A stretch of DNA of 24,646 nt from Entamoeba histolytica HM-1:IMSS (GCF_000208925.1 NW_001915098.1:1-24646); one strand, 5' to 3'; counted from the stretch's first letter, positions 8,136 to 18,854 are shown. The notes: generated by a model not told the origin, from the letters alone. Program-made: numbers and translations.

Positions 8136-10787
8136 ATTCTTTTCGATAACTTAAACTGAATTTTAGTTTCAGTTACTTAGTTCGATTTCTTTTTTTCTTT
8201 TTTTTCTTCTCTTCGGTTTTGCTTTGACTATTCATTTAGTTTTTTTTTTGGTTCATTTTACTATTTTTCCTCTTTTAATTCTTTTTCATGCTCCTTCTTT
8301 CTTCACAAAACAACACACTCTTGTTAAGGTTTGAAGTAAACAAAAATGTGGTTCAGTGAGGATAAAGAAATAAAAAGAGAAAATGGTTAGTAGACTTGAA
8401 TTAATTTATTATATCACTAGTTAAAATGAAATTGTTTGATTATGGTGGAGTATAGCAATTAAACGCTAGAGCCTGAAAAGTAATGATGAGAATGGTAGAG
8501 TAGTTCAATTTAAAAGGCATAGGATGGGAATATTTTTGTCCATAAACGGGATAATCAAAAAGAAGAATAAATAAATATGTGAATAGTTAAGTGATTAAAT
8601 GCAAGAAATAATAGAAAGTATATCAGACGACTTTACCACACCTTTAATCATATTCGATAGAGAGTTTTAATAATAAAAGTTAACTTTATGTTTATGAATG
8701 TAATAAGGTAAGGATAACAAATAATATGTTTTTAGTATATAAAACCGATTTCATTTGAAGTAAAAACATTAAATAAAGGTAAAGTTGTAAGAAATATAAA
8801 TGAGTCATATGGTATAAAGTATTTGTACTAAGTAGGGGAATTATTGATGTTAATGCAGGATGTCAAAATTCTGGAAATGGAATATTAAAATAATAAAAGA
8901 TTATAAAGGAGGAAAGTATTTCAGTAGAAAGAGTGAAGTGTTAAAATAAAGAAGAAATGAACAGTAGCAATAAGAAAAAAAAACAGTCAAGATAGGTTTA
9001 TTTAAGAATTGAAGAGAAAGAAAGAGCAAATATGATAGTATAAATAAATTGGGGATAATAAACAATTTAAGAGAAGCTCATTATTCCGTCGAAGTGATTT
9101 GTTACTTCTAATAAAAACAGAAGAAAAAGAAGCAAAAGAGACAAATAAAGTTCATGAAAAGAAGTAATGGAAACAAGAAATATAAAAAAAAGGTTAAACT
9201 AATATAAATAAATTCATCAGATCATGAAACTATTGAAGTTTATTTAAAATAAAAAATGGTTGTAACAATATTACGTTATAAAATTGATTAAGAACATACC
9301 TTTTAGAAAACACACACCCTTTTACAACAGATTATTAAAATTTTATAATAAACAATCTTTTGCTATTTCAAGTACAACAAATAAATTCAGTATTATTTTA
9401 AGTATCATCTTTTCAAATATAAATTGTTCATCATTTGTTTCATTTGTTTCTTTTCTTATGTAAATAGGTTTAATAATTTATTACAGTGAAATGAACAGAT
9501 TGCATATTGTAATGATTTGAATAATTATATTTTTTGATTAAAAAGCTTCAAATATAAATTAAATGAACAAATAATTTAATCTGTTTTTATTTATCGTAGG
9601 AGATGTAGAACCTAGTCAATGTTAGTCTAAAAATGTAAATAATAAAATATCGTCTCGTTAATAAATTTCATTATTTAAATAATATGAAGTTGTTTTATCA
9701 AATTTTAATACTTTTATTCAATATCAAAAAGAATGGTATTATTTTATCAAATCACCACAATTCTTTGTTATTTTTAATTAGTTTGTATGTTTATTTGAAA
9801 GTACATACTAAAAGCTATTTAATAAATAACTAAAATCTGATAAAAAGAAAGAAATAAAACAAAATAAATATATAGAATATATAATAATTAGGTTTATCAC
9901 CAAAATTTATTTCATTGGTTATTCAAATCAAATTATATTTCATTTATTTCAACTGAAATAATAAAATAATATACTAACGACATTGGAAAAACTATTTATA
10001 TCAATAGTAAAAGGAATGGATTATGAATTTTAAATAATTTTTATATTAACATATTAAACGAATCTTTTGGTTTCTATTTCTCATTATTTTTATTTAATAC
10101 AACAATATTTTATATAATTTCATTTCATAACCATTTAGCTTTTATATAGTCTCGTTATATATTATTGAATTAACTTAATTTCAATATTTAATTTATTCTT
10201 TCTAATACCTTTCATAATTATTATTGAATCACCTTTTTGTAACATTGTTATTTATTTTAATTAATATAATTATTCTAATTCTTTTCTTGTTATGTAATAA
10301 GGCAACATATTATCTCTTTTATTTTAATTAATATTTTTTTGTTCATTAATTATTTAAAAATTATCATATCTTTTATTTTAATTATAGTTGTTGAATAAAT
10401 TGAATATTATTAATATTTTTGTGTTATAATTCTATTATCATTTATCTTATTTTTAAATTTGACTATAGTTATATTATTAAATTCATATTATTGTTATATT
10501 ACAAAATTTATTTAGTTGATAAATTAAATACTTATAGTCTATAATTGATATTTTGTTTATAATTGAATAATTTATAAAGTGATATAATTCATTCAACAAA
10601 ATGAATCTTATTTGGGTATAGTTTTTATAAAACGACAATGGATGAAATAAACTAAATTAAAGACAATAAATAAATTTGTTTGTTGAAAGTCAACATGTTC
10701 ATTCTGTATTAATAAAACTGAAATGATAATATAATTAATTAAATTAATTCAATAAATACAAATGATTTTTACTTCAATAAAACATAA
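8136..10787. other. Long gene-free intergenic region
   Basis: The first 150 bases are the phosphatase promoter. From about 8340 to 9240 the plus strand is purine-rich and has more G than the rest of the spacers, a bias like that of Entamoeba coding strands, but stops are frequent in all plus frames and no protein family could be read from short fragments. It may be an old gene remnant or a non-coding transcript. About 9300-10787 is plain AT-rich sequence with nothing recognised. A TAA immediately precedes the first ATG of the kinase remnant. Confidence 0.5.
8157..8183 (-). promoter_or_regulatory. GAAC and initiator-like elements of the phosphatase gene
   Basis: On the minus strand GAACT (8179-8183) is followed by AAAATTCA (8157-8164), about 44 and 22 bases before the ATG at 8135. 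Order and spacing agree with the Entamoeba core promoter, where the GAAC element lies upstream of an AAAAATTCA-type initiator. Confidence 0.5.
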
Positions 10788-11875
10788 ATGATTTGTATTG
10801 GAAATTCAAAGAAAGAGAAGATGAAGATAAAAATAAGTAGTAAAGAAGACAATGAGAAATATTCAATTAGAACAAACCCAAATATCATTATAATTGAAGG
10901 AGGATATGCATATGAATTTGAGTTATTCATTACAATCAAATGTATAACTAAAATCAACGATAAAATAATGATAATTAGTAAAACACTTAATAAAGCACAA
11001 GAAGAAACAATCAAAAGTATTTCTATTGAAGGAGAAACAGAAATATCAACACAACTTGATCCTGATGAAATAAAAGAAGAAAAGAAAATAGGAGAAGGAA
11101 TATTTGGAATTGTTTATGTTGGAGAATTTAGAGGAAATAAAGTAGCAATTAAGAAAATGAAACAAGTTGAAGAAAGTGAAGATAAAAAGAAAGAATTTGA
11201 GAAAGAAGTAGCAATGTTAGATAAATTTCAAGATGAATATATCATTCAATTTTATGGAGGAGTATTTATTCCTAATAAAATATGTATGGTAACGGAATTT
11301 GCAGAATATGGATCAATACAAAATATAATGAATAAAAGAAAAATTACAGAAATATCAAAGAAAATAAGAATCAAATTTATGATAGATGGAGCAAAATGAA
11401 TATCATATCTTCATTCAAATTGAATATTACATCGAGATATTAAACCAGATAATTTCCATATTGTAACACTTGATGATAACATTGAAGTAATTGTAAATTA
11501 ACATATTTTGGAAGTGCAAGAAACATCAATATGATGATGACAAATATGACATTTACAAAAGGGATAGAAACACCAAAATACATGGCACCAGAAGTATTAA
11601 ATCGTCAACATTATAAAATGCGATCAGATATATATTCATTTTCAATAACAATGTTACAAATCATTACATGGCAAGATCCATTTCCTAAAACATTATATCC
11701 ACATCCATGGGATATTGCAGATACAATCACAACAGGTAAACGAACAAATATAATAAAAGAAGTTCAAGAAGATATTAAAGAAATTATTGAAAAGTCATGG
11801 CAACAAGAATTAAACAAAAGATTAATAACAATAAATGAAATTGTAAGAATGTTAGAGAGAATTGAAAATACATAA
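10788..11875 (+). pseudogene. TKL/TMK-type protein kinase, 5'-truncated and broken
   Basis: The first 203 codons are open. They hold the pre-kinase segment common in Entamoeba TMK kinases (IIIIEGGYAYEFE and SIEGETEIST) and the N-lobe: glycine loop GEGIFGIVY (102-110), VAIKK with the catalytic Lys at 122, and the gatekeeper and hinge region. TGA then falls at 11397-11399 and again at 11421-11423, where the family has Gly (AKG-ISYLHSNG-ILHRD). HRDIKPDN remains readable. A one-base deletion near 11488-11492 shifts the frame, and in the shifted frame the DFG motif is YFG (codon at 11504-11506). The C-lobe (TPKYMAPEVL, RSDIYSFSI) is intact to the TAA at 11875. An in-frame TAA directly before 10788 removes any ectodomain and membrane helix. 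At least four independent lesions make it a pseudogene. The last 541 bases before the gap are repeated after it. Confidence 0.9.
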
Positions 11876-11891
11876 AATTTAATAAATAAAA
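11351..11891 (+). repeat. Left copy of a 541-bp identical duplication at a gap
   Basis: Read by eye, this stretch is identical to 11992-12532 (offset 641). It ends exactly at the first N. It covers the end of the N-lobe frame, both nonsense codons, the frameshift and the entire C-lobe of the kinase pseudogene. The pattern is that of two contigs overlapping end to start, not of two genes. Confidence 0.93.
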
Positions 11892-11991
11892 NNNNNNNNN
11901 NNNNNNNNNNNNNNNNNNNNNNNNNNNNNNNNNNNNNNNNNNNNNNNNNNNNNNNNNNNNNNNNNNNNNNNNNNNNNNNNNNNNNNNNNNN
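11892..11991. other. Assembly gap (100 N)
   Basis: Exactly 100 N, the usual placeholder for a gap of unknown size. With identical sequence ending at one edge and starting at the other, the true gap may be negative, meaning a 541-bp overlap. Confidence 0.98.
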
Positions 11992-12532
11992 AATATCAAA
12001 GAAAATAAGAATCAAATTTATGATAGATGGAGCAAAATGAATATCATATCTTCATTCAAATTGAATATTACATCGAGATATTAAACCAGATAATTTCCAT
12101 ATTGTAACACTTGATGATAACATTGAAGTAATTGTAAATTAACATATTTTGGAAGTGCAAGAAACATCAATATGATGATGACAAATATGACATTTACAAA
12201 AGGGATAGAAACACCAAAATACATGGCACCAGAAGTATTAAATCGTCAACATTATAAAATGCGATCAGATATATATTCATTTTCAATAACAATGTTACAA
12301 ATCATTACATGGCAAGATCCATTTCCTAAAACATTATATCCACATCCATGGGATATTGCAGATACAATCACAACAGGTAAACGAACAAATATAATAAAAG
12401 AAGTTCAAGAAGATATTAAAGAAATTATTGAAAAGTCATGGCAACAAGAATTAAACAAAAGATTAATAACAATAAATGAAATTGTAAGAATGTTAGAGAG
12501 AATTGAAAATACATAAAATTTAATAAATAAAA
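11992..12532 (+). repeat. Right copy of the duplication, kinase C-lobe remnant
   Basis: This repeats 11351-11891 without visible differences and includes the same TGA codons, frameshift and YFG change. The open part 12172-12516 encodes the kinase C-lobe (MAPEVL to the final ENT). If the gap is an artefact, this is the same locus as the left copy and should not be counted as a second pseudogene. From 12533 the sequence continues into unique AT-rich DNA. Confidence 0.93.
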
Positions 12533-14382
12533 TTCTTATAATGAATGAAATTTTATATTAATTAGTTTATTATTGATGTTATTTATTTTTAATATATTGA
12601 AAATCTAATTAGAATTGTTGATTATCATTTTGTATATTCTTATTATTTATTCTTTTTACAATATTCATTTGTCTTTTATATTTAAATCATCACAGTTATT
12701 TGAAAGAATTTATTAAATTTGTTAATATAGTTAAAATCGTATTTATGTTTTAAATGTTTAAAGTAAATAACAATATGTTGTGTATTATTTTTATCATTTT
12801 AATAATTAGTATTATTGTTAATTAACATTTTATGAATAAATATATGAATTTTGTTGAATTGAAATTCTTTATAATTTCAAATTAACAATAATACCAATAA
12901 ATATTACAATAGATTCAATTTAGTAATATAAATATAATTCAAATGAATTAAACAAAGAGATTTTGAAGTATTATAATCAATTTTAATCAACAATAAATAA
13001 TGATGTTGATATTTCAATTATTACAAACAAAAATGATATTAAATTATAAAACATTAATTAATTAAATTGAATCAATTTCTATGAATAAAATAATCACAAC
13101 ATAATAAATAATAAAGAAATTAATAATAGAATAAAGAATAAAGAAATAATACTATTGAAAAAAAGAGAAAATGAAATAATGAATATTATGACATAATAAA
13201 TAATATAATATGAATTATAATTATAAAAATAGTTAAAAATATTGAATTAAATTAAAAACTATTTATTAATAATATTTAAATTAAGTAATTCTAATTTCTT
13301 ATTTTTTTATTAATTTAATAAAAATTGGTATTTTTTAATTTATAAAATAAAATTATAATAATATTAGTAAGTATTATAATTTTTAACAATATTTTATTTT
13401 TTGTTGTAGGTAACAAATAAACATAGTTTATTTTGATTGTCTATTTATGATGTGATAAACAATAAATGCTATTAAAAAGTCATTTGAATGAAGACAACTA
13501 CTCTTTCTTTTTTATTGAATAAAAAGGATGTAGTGCCTTTCTATTTATATACAGCTATTGTTTTTCAAAATAGAAATAATCTAAATATACATTTTAATTA
13601 CCTTTTTACAGATAAAATAATACAGTTATTATAATTAATTGGAGTGACGTTTATTTTAATGTTGTTGGTTAGCATTTATTTTGTATAACAACAACGTATT
13701 TGTTCAAGACATTGTTATGTTATAGTTTAAGTAGTTTTTCGTAATAACCAAAACAAGACATTAGGAATAAATAATTCATTAATTTACTATAATATCTATT
13801 GTATTTTAAACTTTTTTAAGAATAATAATAACTAACAACGAATTATTAATGTTTTAAAATAAAAAGCAATAAAATTATTGTAACAACTTTATACATTAAA
13901 TAATTAATAATTGTAAGATAAACAAATAATATTATCACATGAATTGGATTGTATTTTGTATTTACTTAAAAATTAAATCAAAAAGTACAGAATAATTATT
14001 ATAATATTTCTTGAAATACAATAAACCACAACTATATTTTAAAATAATAGAATAATAGAAATTAATATAATTTAAATGAAAATCAATGTGTTGTTAAAGT
14101 CCTATTAATTTTATTTGAAATAATACATAAATGTATAAACAGTTCAAAGAAATAAAAAATAAGTTGATGAACAAATAATAAAAAGATGAATAAAAACTTA
14201 TTAAGAACAAATTATTAATAATACTAAATTTAAATGATGTATTAAATATTCTAATGAAAGATTTTAATGAAATATAAAACGATGTTTATATCTTTCATTA
14301 CAAAAGAAAACAAAAATATGATTTTGGTTGAATAAAATGAATTTATTGAATTTGAATGAAAAATTTATTTGTATGATAACTC
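12533..14382. other. Gene-free AT-rich intergenic region
   Basis: No gene, RNA or clear repeat is seen. The part from about 13400 to 13760 is slightly less AT-skewed, but it is full of stops in all frames. The right end is the 3' flank of the minus-strand gene that ends at 14383. Confidence 0.5.
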
Positions 14383-15231
14383 TTATAAAAGACTTGCTTG
14401 CTTAAAGGAGTTTTGAATAAAGTCTTCAGGGTGACTACTTGATGGAATAACTTCATTTAATTCAGAACTAAATTGTTCTTGGTCATTTTGAATCATTTGG
14501 AAAGTATTTTCTTCAGCTTGACATGGACATGATATAATAGACTGTGGATAAATATATTTCAATTCTTCATTGTTTTTATCATACTCCACATCTTCACTAA
14601 CAGATAAAGTATTAATTTCAGGTATATTAATTATGGAATTATTGGAATGAAGAATGTCTCGAGATAAAGTTGCTAATGATATTATAATATGTTTATTCTT
14701 ATTGTTTTTATCAACAAAGTATTTCAACACCTTTTGCATCCAATCACCAAAATAATCTCTAATAAATTTTCTATCATATATTTTACCATTAACCTCGATT
14801 CCATCAATATAAAGATTACTTTCTTTTTCTTTTCTTATAGATCGTGATTTTCCATTCTTATATATAATTTTAATACCATCTCTTTCACTTCTCTGGCAAA
14901 CCCACTTAATAATATTATTATTCATAATATCATGTAAGTCTTTTCTTTTTGTTCTTGGTATATCTCTTGGAATAATTACATTTTTATTAAGAAGTTCATT
15001 GATATCAGTCATAACCTTTTGAGTAAAATCATCGACATTCCAACATTTTCCTTCAACGTTTACACAGATAACATCAAGTTGATTTCTTTTATCAATATAT
15101 TTTTTTCTTTTTGGATATGAAATCACAACATTTCCACCTATTAAAATGATATATTGTATTAAAAGTCCCCATTGTCCAAAGATATATTCTTGGTGACTTC
15201 TTTTTAATTCAACAGCTGTCTTTTTTTCCAT
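14383..15231 (-). CDS. Unrecognised 282-residue protein
   Basis: I do not recognise this protein. It has no signal peptide. The N-terminal part (about 1-165) is basic and probably globular, with several features: a hydrophobic stretch GLLIQYIILIGGNVVISY (22-39), a DVDDF-type acidic spot (WNVDDFTQ), the basic IPRTKRKDLHD segment and a WVCQRSERDG motif. Residues 160-175 read YFGDWMQKVLKYFV. The C-terminal third is Asn/Ser/Glu/Gln-rich and likely disordered, with a CPCQ pair. The 22-39 stretch is hydrophobic enough to ask about membrane association, but Gly/Gln content and basic flanks on both sides make a buried core strand equally likely. The frame is long, starts at a good ATG and has a GAACT element about 32 bases upstream, so it is a real gene, probably lineage-specific. 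Confidence 0.85.
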   Translation of the reverse strand: MEKKTAVELKRSHQEYIFGQWGLLIQYIILIGGNVVISYPKRKKYIDKRNQLDVICVNVEGKCWNVDDFTQKVMTDINELLNKNVIIPRDIPRTKRKDLHDIMNNNIIKWVCQRSERDGIKIIYKNGKSRSIRKEKESNLYIDGIEVNGKIYDRKFIRDYFGDWMQKVLKYFVDKNNKNKHIIISLATLSRDILHSNNSIINIPEINTLSVSEDVEYDKNNEELKYIYPQSIISCPCQAEENTFQMIQNDQEQFSSELNEVIPSSSHPEDFIQNSFKQASLL

Positions 15232-15262
15232 CTTTAGTGGTTTCCCCTTTGTCTAGATATTT

Positions 15263-15267
15263 AGTTC
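15263..15267 (-). promoter_or_regulatory. GAAC core element of the orphan gene
   Basis: GAACT followed by AAATAT on the minus strand lies 32-36 bases before the ATG at 15231, the usual place for the Entamoeba GAAC element. Confidence 0.4.
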
Positions 15268-16024
15268 TTTTGTTTCTTTTAATGTTGGAGAAATACAATG
15301 AGACACGTGACATAAAGCCAAATATTTTTTTAAAACACTAATTTCTTTCCTTTTAAAATCAAAAAGGAACATCCTTTTTTACATCAAAGCGATAATGCAT
15401 TTATTTTACTCTTTTTATCGAGTTAAACCTAACATAACTTGAATGTAATTGTTCTTAACGTCATTTTATAACGTAACCATCAAAAAAAATAAAATTCATT
15501 TGTAGTATCAAATTTTAACTATTTATATTTTATAGTAATTAAATAATAATTAGAGTGGTATATTTTTATCAAAACAAACAAAATATATGGATGATTGAGT
15601 CATAGTGATTTTAACAATTATTTACTTCAACATTTCTCATTTGAATCTTGTTTTTATCAACAAGAAATGATTCAGTAATTTTACTTTTGTGACTTTAAAA
15701 TTCCTCTTTATTCAATTTTTAACCATCCACATTATGCATGAACTAAAACCTACATACATCTACACTATTTTTATTTTTTTTTTGTAGGAGGAATGAATAG
15801 ATGAAATTATTGAATGAAAGAAACAAATTCATCCTCTTATTAGACTAAGAATGACTTATACATTAATAACAACAACCTCTTTTAAAAAAAAAAAGAATTA
15901 ATCACTAACTCAATACACAATAAGCACTTCATTTTAATGGACTTTACAGAGATAAAATGATAATGAAATAATAAAAAGAAAAGAAAGAACGAAGAAATTC
16001 TTCGAATAGTTCTACAAAGAAAAA

Positions 16025-16029
16025 GAACT
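16025..16029 (+). promoter_or_regulatory. GAAC core element of the transporter gene
   Basis: AAAGAACTTAAT places GAACT 20-24 bases before the ATG at 16049. It matches the core of the known Entamoeba element; no initiator-like AAAATTCA is visible. Confidence 0.4.
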
Positions 16030-16048
16030 TAATAATTAAATTCTTTCA

Positions 16049-17257
16049 ATGGAAGTTATTGACGATTATATTAATCCCAAATCAACAACCATCCATCCAT
16101 TTTTAAAGGTTATTCAAAAACCAACACTTCGGAAGTCAGTATTAACATTATGTGTAATTATTTTTTTACTGAGTGGGACATTAACAATTACTTTAAGTAA
16201 ATTATTATACAATACAACAACCAAAGGTAGATATGAAAAAGAACATCAATTTGAACATCCAATGTTTTTAACATTTATGATGTTTGTTGGGATGATGTTA
16301 TGTTTATTTATTCATATAATTATGACATTAATAATACCTGAAGATGACAAAAAGAATTATATTCAAATTAATAAAAGATCTCCTTTTCGGGGTGAAGTAT
16401 TATTTGCATTAATTGGACCAGCATTATGTGATTTTTTAGGAGGATATTTAATGAACGTAGGATTAATGTATGTAACGTCAAGTGTATTTCAAATGATGCG
16501 AGGGAGTGTTATTATCTTTACTGCTTTACTTACAGTGTTTGTTAGAAAAAGTCAATTAAAAAATAATCAAATTTTTGCTATATTTCTTGTTATTATTGCA
16601 TTAGCTGTTGTTGGAGGATCTGCATTTGCAGGAAATTCAAGTGTTATAAAAGGAGAATCAAAGGTTTGGGATGTTGTAATTGGAATTTCATTTATTACAA
16701 GTGCTATGTTTCTTCAAGCATTACAAACTATTATGGAAGAAAAGTATTTACAAGACCTTCAAATACCACCATTAGTTGTTGTTGGATTAGAAGGGTTTTA
16801 TGGTATTTTATTATCAATACCAGGAATGATAGTATTACAAATGGTTCCAATACCATTTTATGATGATAATATTGATGCAATAATTAGTTTAAGAGAAAAA
16901 CATGTTTTAATAGTTGTTATTATTTATGCATTTTCTGTTACTTTATTTAATATTACAGGAATGATTATTACAAGAAGTTTAACTGCAATGGTTAGAAATA
17001 TCTTAGATCCTTGTAGAATGATTTCTATATGGTTTTTATCAGTTTTAATGTATTATATCTTTAATAAAAAATATGGAGAACCTTTAGGATGGCAAACAGC
17101 ACTTCAAGTTTTGGGATTTTTATTATTAACATTTGGATTATTTATTTATACAGGAGTAATAAAATTAAATTTCTTTGGAACAGAAAATATTGAACAAAAC
17201 GAAAATATTGTTTTAGATGAAAAATCTGAAGATAATGATCATGATTTATTTGAATGA
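16049..17257 (+). CDS. SLC35F6-like drug/metabolite transporter
   Basis: The 402-residue membrane protein has about ten hydrophobic helices. It matches the SLC35F6 (C2orf18) branch of the drug/metabolite transporter superfamily. GTLTITLSKL (helix 1) is followed by a loop with EKEHQFEHPMF, like the human KEHSFQHPF. Next come GPALCDFLGGYLMNVGLMYVTSSVFQMMRGSVIIFTALL (the PALCD and FQMLRGAVIIFT signatures), LQTIMEEKYL with VVGLEGFYG, NITGMIITRSLTAMVRNILDPCRM (for the FAGISVTKELSATTRMVLD block) and a final LQVLGFLLLTFG helix. The acidic tail after about 380 is cytosolic by analogy. Human SLC35F6 is lysosomal/mitochondrial and its substrate is unsettled, so I name no substrate. Length and all family blocks are intact. 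The first ATG in frame is used. A GAACT element lies about 20 bases upstream. Confidence 0.93.
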   Translation: MEVIDDYINPKSTTIHPFLKVIQKPTLRKSVLTLCVIIFLLSGTLTITLSKLLYNTTTKGRYEKEHQFEHPMFLTFMMFVGMMLCLFIHIIMTLIIPEDDKKNYIQINKRSPFRGEVLFALIGPALCDFLGGYLMNVGLMYVTSSVFQMMRGSVIIFTALLTVFVRKSQLKNNQIFAIFLVIIALAVVGGSAFAGNSSVIKGESKVWDVVIGISFITSAMFLQALQTIMEEKYLQDLQIPPLVVVGLEGFYGILLSIPGMIVLQMVPIPFYDDNIDAIISLREKHVLIVVIIYAFSVTLFNITGMIITRSLTAMVRNILDPCRMISIWFLSVLMYYIFNKKYGEPLGWQTALQVLGFLLLTFGLFIYTGVIKLNFFGTENIEQNENIVLDEKSEDNDHDLFE

Positions 17258-17481
17258 TTTTTTTTTGTACTCTTTATTTTCTTCTTTAATTCATTCTTTT
17301 TGTTAAATCAATCTCTCATTTGATGTATTTTTTTTTTATATGTTTTTTATACTTCTTTGATATTAAATGCTTTTATTATAGTTTTTATTATTTCTTTTTA
17401 AAAAACAAAAATAAAATAAAAACAAAATTTTAAGAAAAAAAAAAAAGAAAAATAACCCTTTCACTAGTTCTTTGTTATTTT

Positions 17482-18750
17482 ATGGAACAGACCCTTCAGA
17501 GTGTCATAAGCAATTTGTTAGATGACGAAGAAGATGAAGGGAAGAAAACAACTGACATCCAAAAAATGATTAAAACAGATATGAATTGTATAAGAAATGA
17601 TAGAAAAGAAACATCACCAATCGGATTAAATAATGATTATAGTGCTGAAGGATATGAACCTTTTTTACAAAAATATTTTAGAACAGAAACAGAACAAAGT
17701 AATAATAATAATTCAACATTTAATCATTCATCAAATCCACCTTCTATTCCATCTACACCAACAAAACATTTTCATCAAATTTTATTTAATGAAGATTATT
17801 TAAGATTATCACAAGATCAAACAGGAAGTAGAACTGTTCAACATAAAATAGAAACATCAACAACAGAACGAGATATAATTTTTGATTCAATAGAAAAAGA
17901 AGCAGTAACACTTTCTAAAGATGTTTTTGCTAATTATGTTATTCAAAAATTATTTGAATTTGGTGTATTTTGGCAAAAAAGTCAATTAATTAAACGATTA
18001 ACAGGATCATTTGTTGAATTATCATTACATATGTATGGATGTAGAGTAGTACAAAAAGCAATAGAATTTGTAGATGATATTGATAAAAGAATCATTTTTA
18101 ATGAAATAGAAGATAATATTATTGCATGTATTCAAGACCAAAATGGAAATCATGTAATTCAAAAGTGTGTTGAGAAAGGAGACTTAAAAATTATTGATTC
18201 AATTATTTTTGCATTTAAAGGAAGAGTATTAGCATTTTCACAACATCCATATGGATGTAGAGTAATTCAACGTATTTTAGAAAAAATACCACCTGAAAAA
18301 AGTTATCCATTGTTAGAAGAAATTCTTCCTAATACACTTGAATTATCTAAAGATCAATATGGTAATTATGTTATTCAATATATTGTTGAAAAATGTCCAT
18401 CTGAAAGAAATAAAATTAGAAAAGCATTACAAGGAAATATTGCATTATTATCTATGCAAAAATATTCTTCTAATGTCATTGAAAAATGTTTTATGTGTGC
18501 TAATCTTAAAGGAAGACAAGAAATTTTAAAAGAAATTTATGGAGTTAAAAAAGATGGTGCTCCTTTATTAATGATGATGAGAGATCAATATGCCAATTAT
18601 GTAGTTCAAAAAATAATAGAAAATGTTAGTGATGAAGATCGTGAATTTATGGTAAATAATGTGGTTTTACCACAAATTAATTCTTTAAGAAAAGTACCTT
18701 ATGCTAAACACATATTGGTTTTATTACAAAATTATGGTGTTGATGTGTAA
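17482..18750 (+). CDS. PUF (Pumilio) family RNA-binding protein
   Basis: The 422-residue protein has an acidic, Asn/Ser-rich N-terminus (1-105) and a complete Pumilio homology domain (about 106-420). Eight repeats are readable, each with its RNA-contact residues: SR-Q (116, 117, 120), NY-Q (151, 152, 155), CR-Q (187, 188, 191), NH-Q (223, 224, 227), CR-Q (259, 260, 263), NY-Q (295, 296, 299), SN-E (330, 331, 334) and NY-Q (372, 373, 376). These equal the set in human PUM1 repeat by repeat, which by the established PUF code predicts a UGUANAUA target. Such proteins bind 3' UTRs in the cytoplasm and repress or destabilise mRNAs by recruiting deadenylase. The N-terminus is much shorter than that of animal Pumilios. 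The gene sits 126 bp before the start of COG3 on the same strand. Confidence 0.97.
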   Translation: MEQTLQSVISNLLDDEEDEGKKTTDIQKMIKTDMNCIRNDRKETSPIGLNNDYSAEGYEPFLQKYFRTETEQSNNNNSTFNHSSNPPSIPSTPTKHFHQILFNEDYLRLSQDQTGSRTVQHKIETSTTERDIIFDSIEKEAVTLSKDVFANYVIQKLFEFGVFWQKSQLIKRLTGSFVELSLHMYGCRVVQKAIEFVDDIDKRIIFNEIEDNIIACIQDQNGNHVIQKCVEKGDLKIIDSIIFAFKGRVLAFSQHPYGCRVIQRILEKIPPEKSYPLLEEILPNTLELSKDQYGNYVIQYIVEKCPSERNKIRKALQGNIALLSMQKYSSNVIEKCFMCANLKGRQEILKEIYGVKKDGAPLLMMMRDQYANYVVQKIIENVSDEDREFMVNNVVLPQINSLRKVPYAKHILVLLQNYGVDV

Positions 18751-18854
18751 TTGTGCATTTTTTGTTTTAGTTTGACATTAATATTTTTTTATTAACTTTT
18801 TTACTACTTTTTATTATTATTTCTTTTATTCTTATTATGTCATATTTTATATCT

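Larger units (their letters stand above)
15232..16048. other. Divergent intergenic region
   Basis: It separates the orphan gene (-) and the transporter gene (+) and should hold both promoters: GAACT at 15263-15267 for the left gene and at 16025-16029 for the right. Nothing else is recognised. A 13-base perfect inverted repeat (GAAGAA-A-TTCTTC) lies at about 15991-16003, roughly 45 bases before the transporter ATG. Confidence 0.5.

Noticed and set aside
12172..12516. A second kinase gene fragment after the gap
   Set aside because: Sequence identity and exact gap-edge boundaries make it the same locus as 11531-11875.
15991..16012. Heat-shock element upstream of the transporter gene
   Set aside because: GAA and TTC units are present, but their spacing does not follow the alternating 5-base nGAAn pattern.
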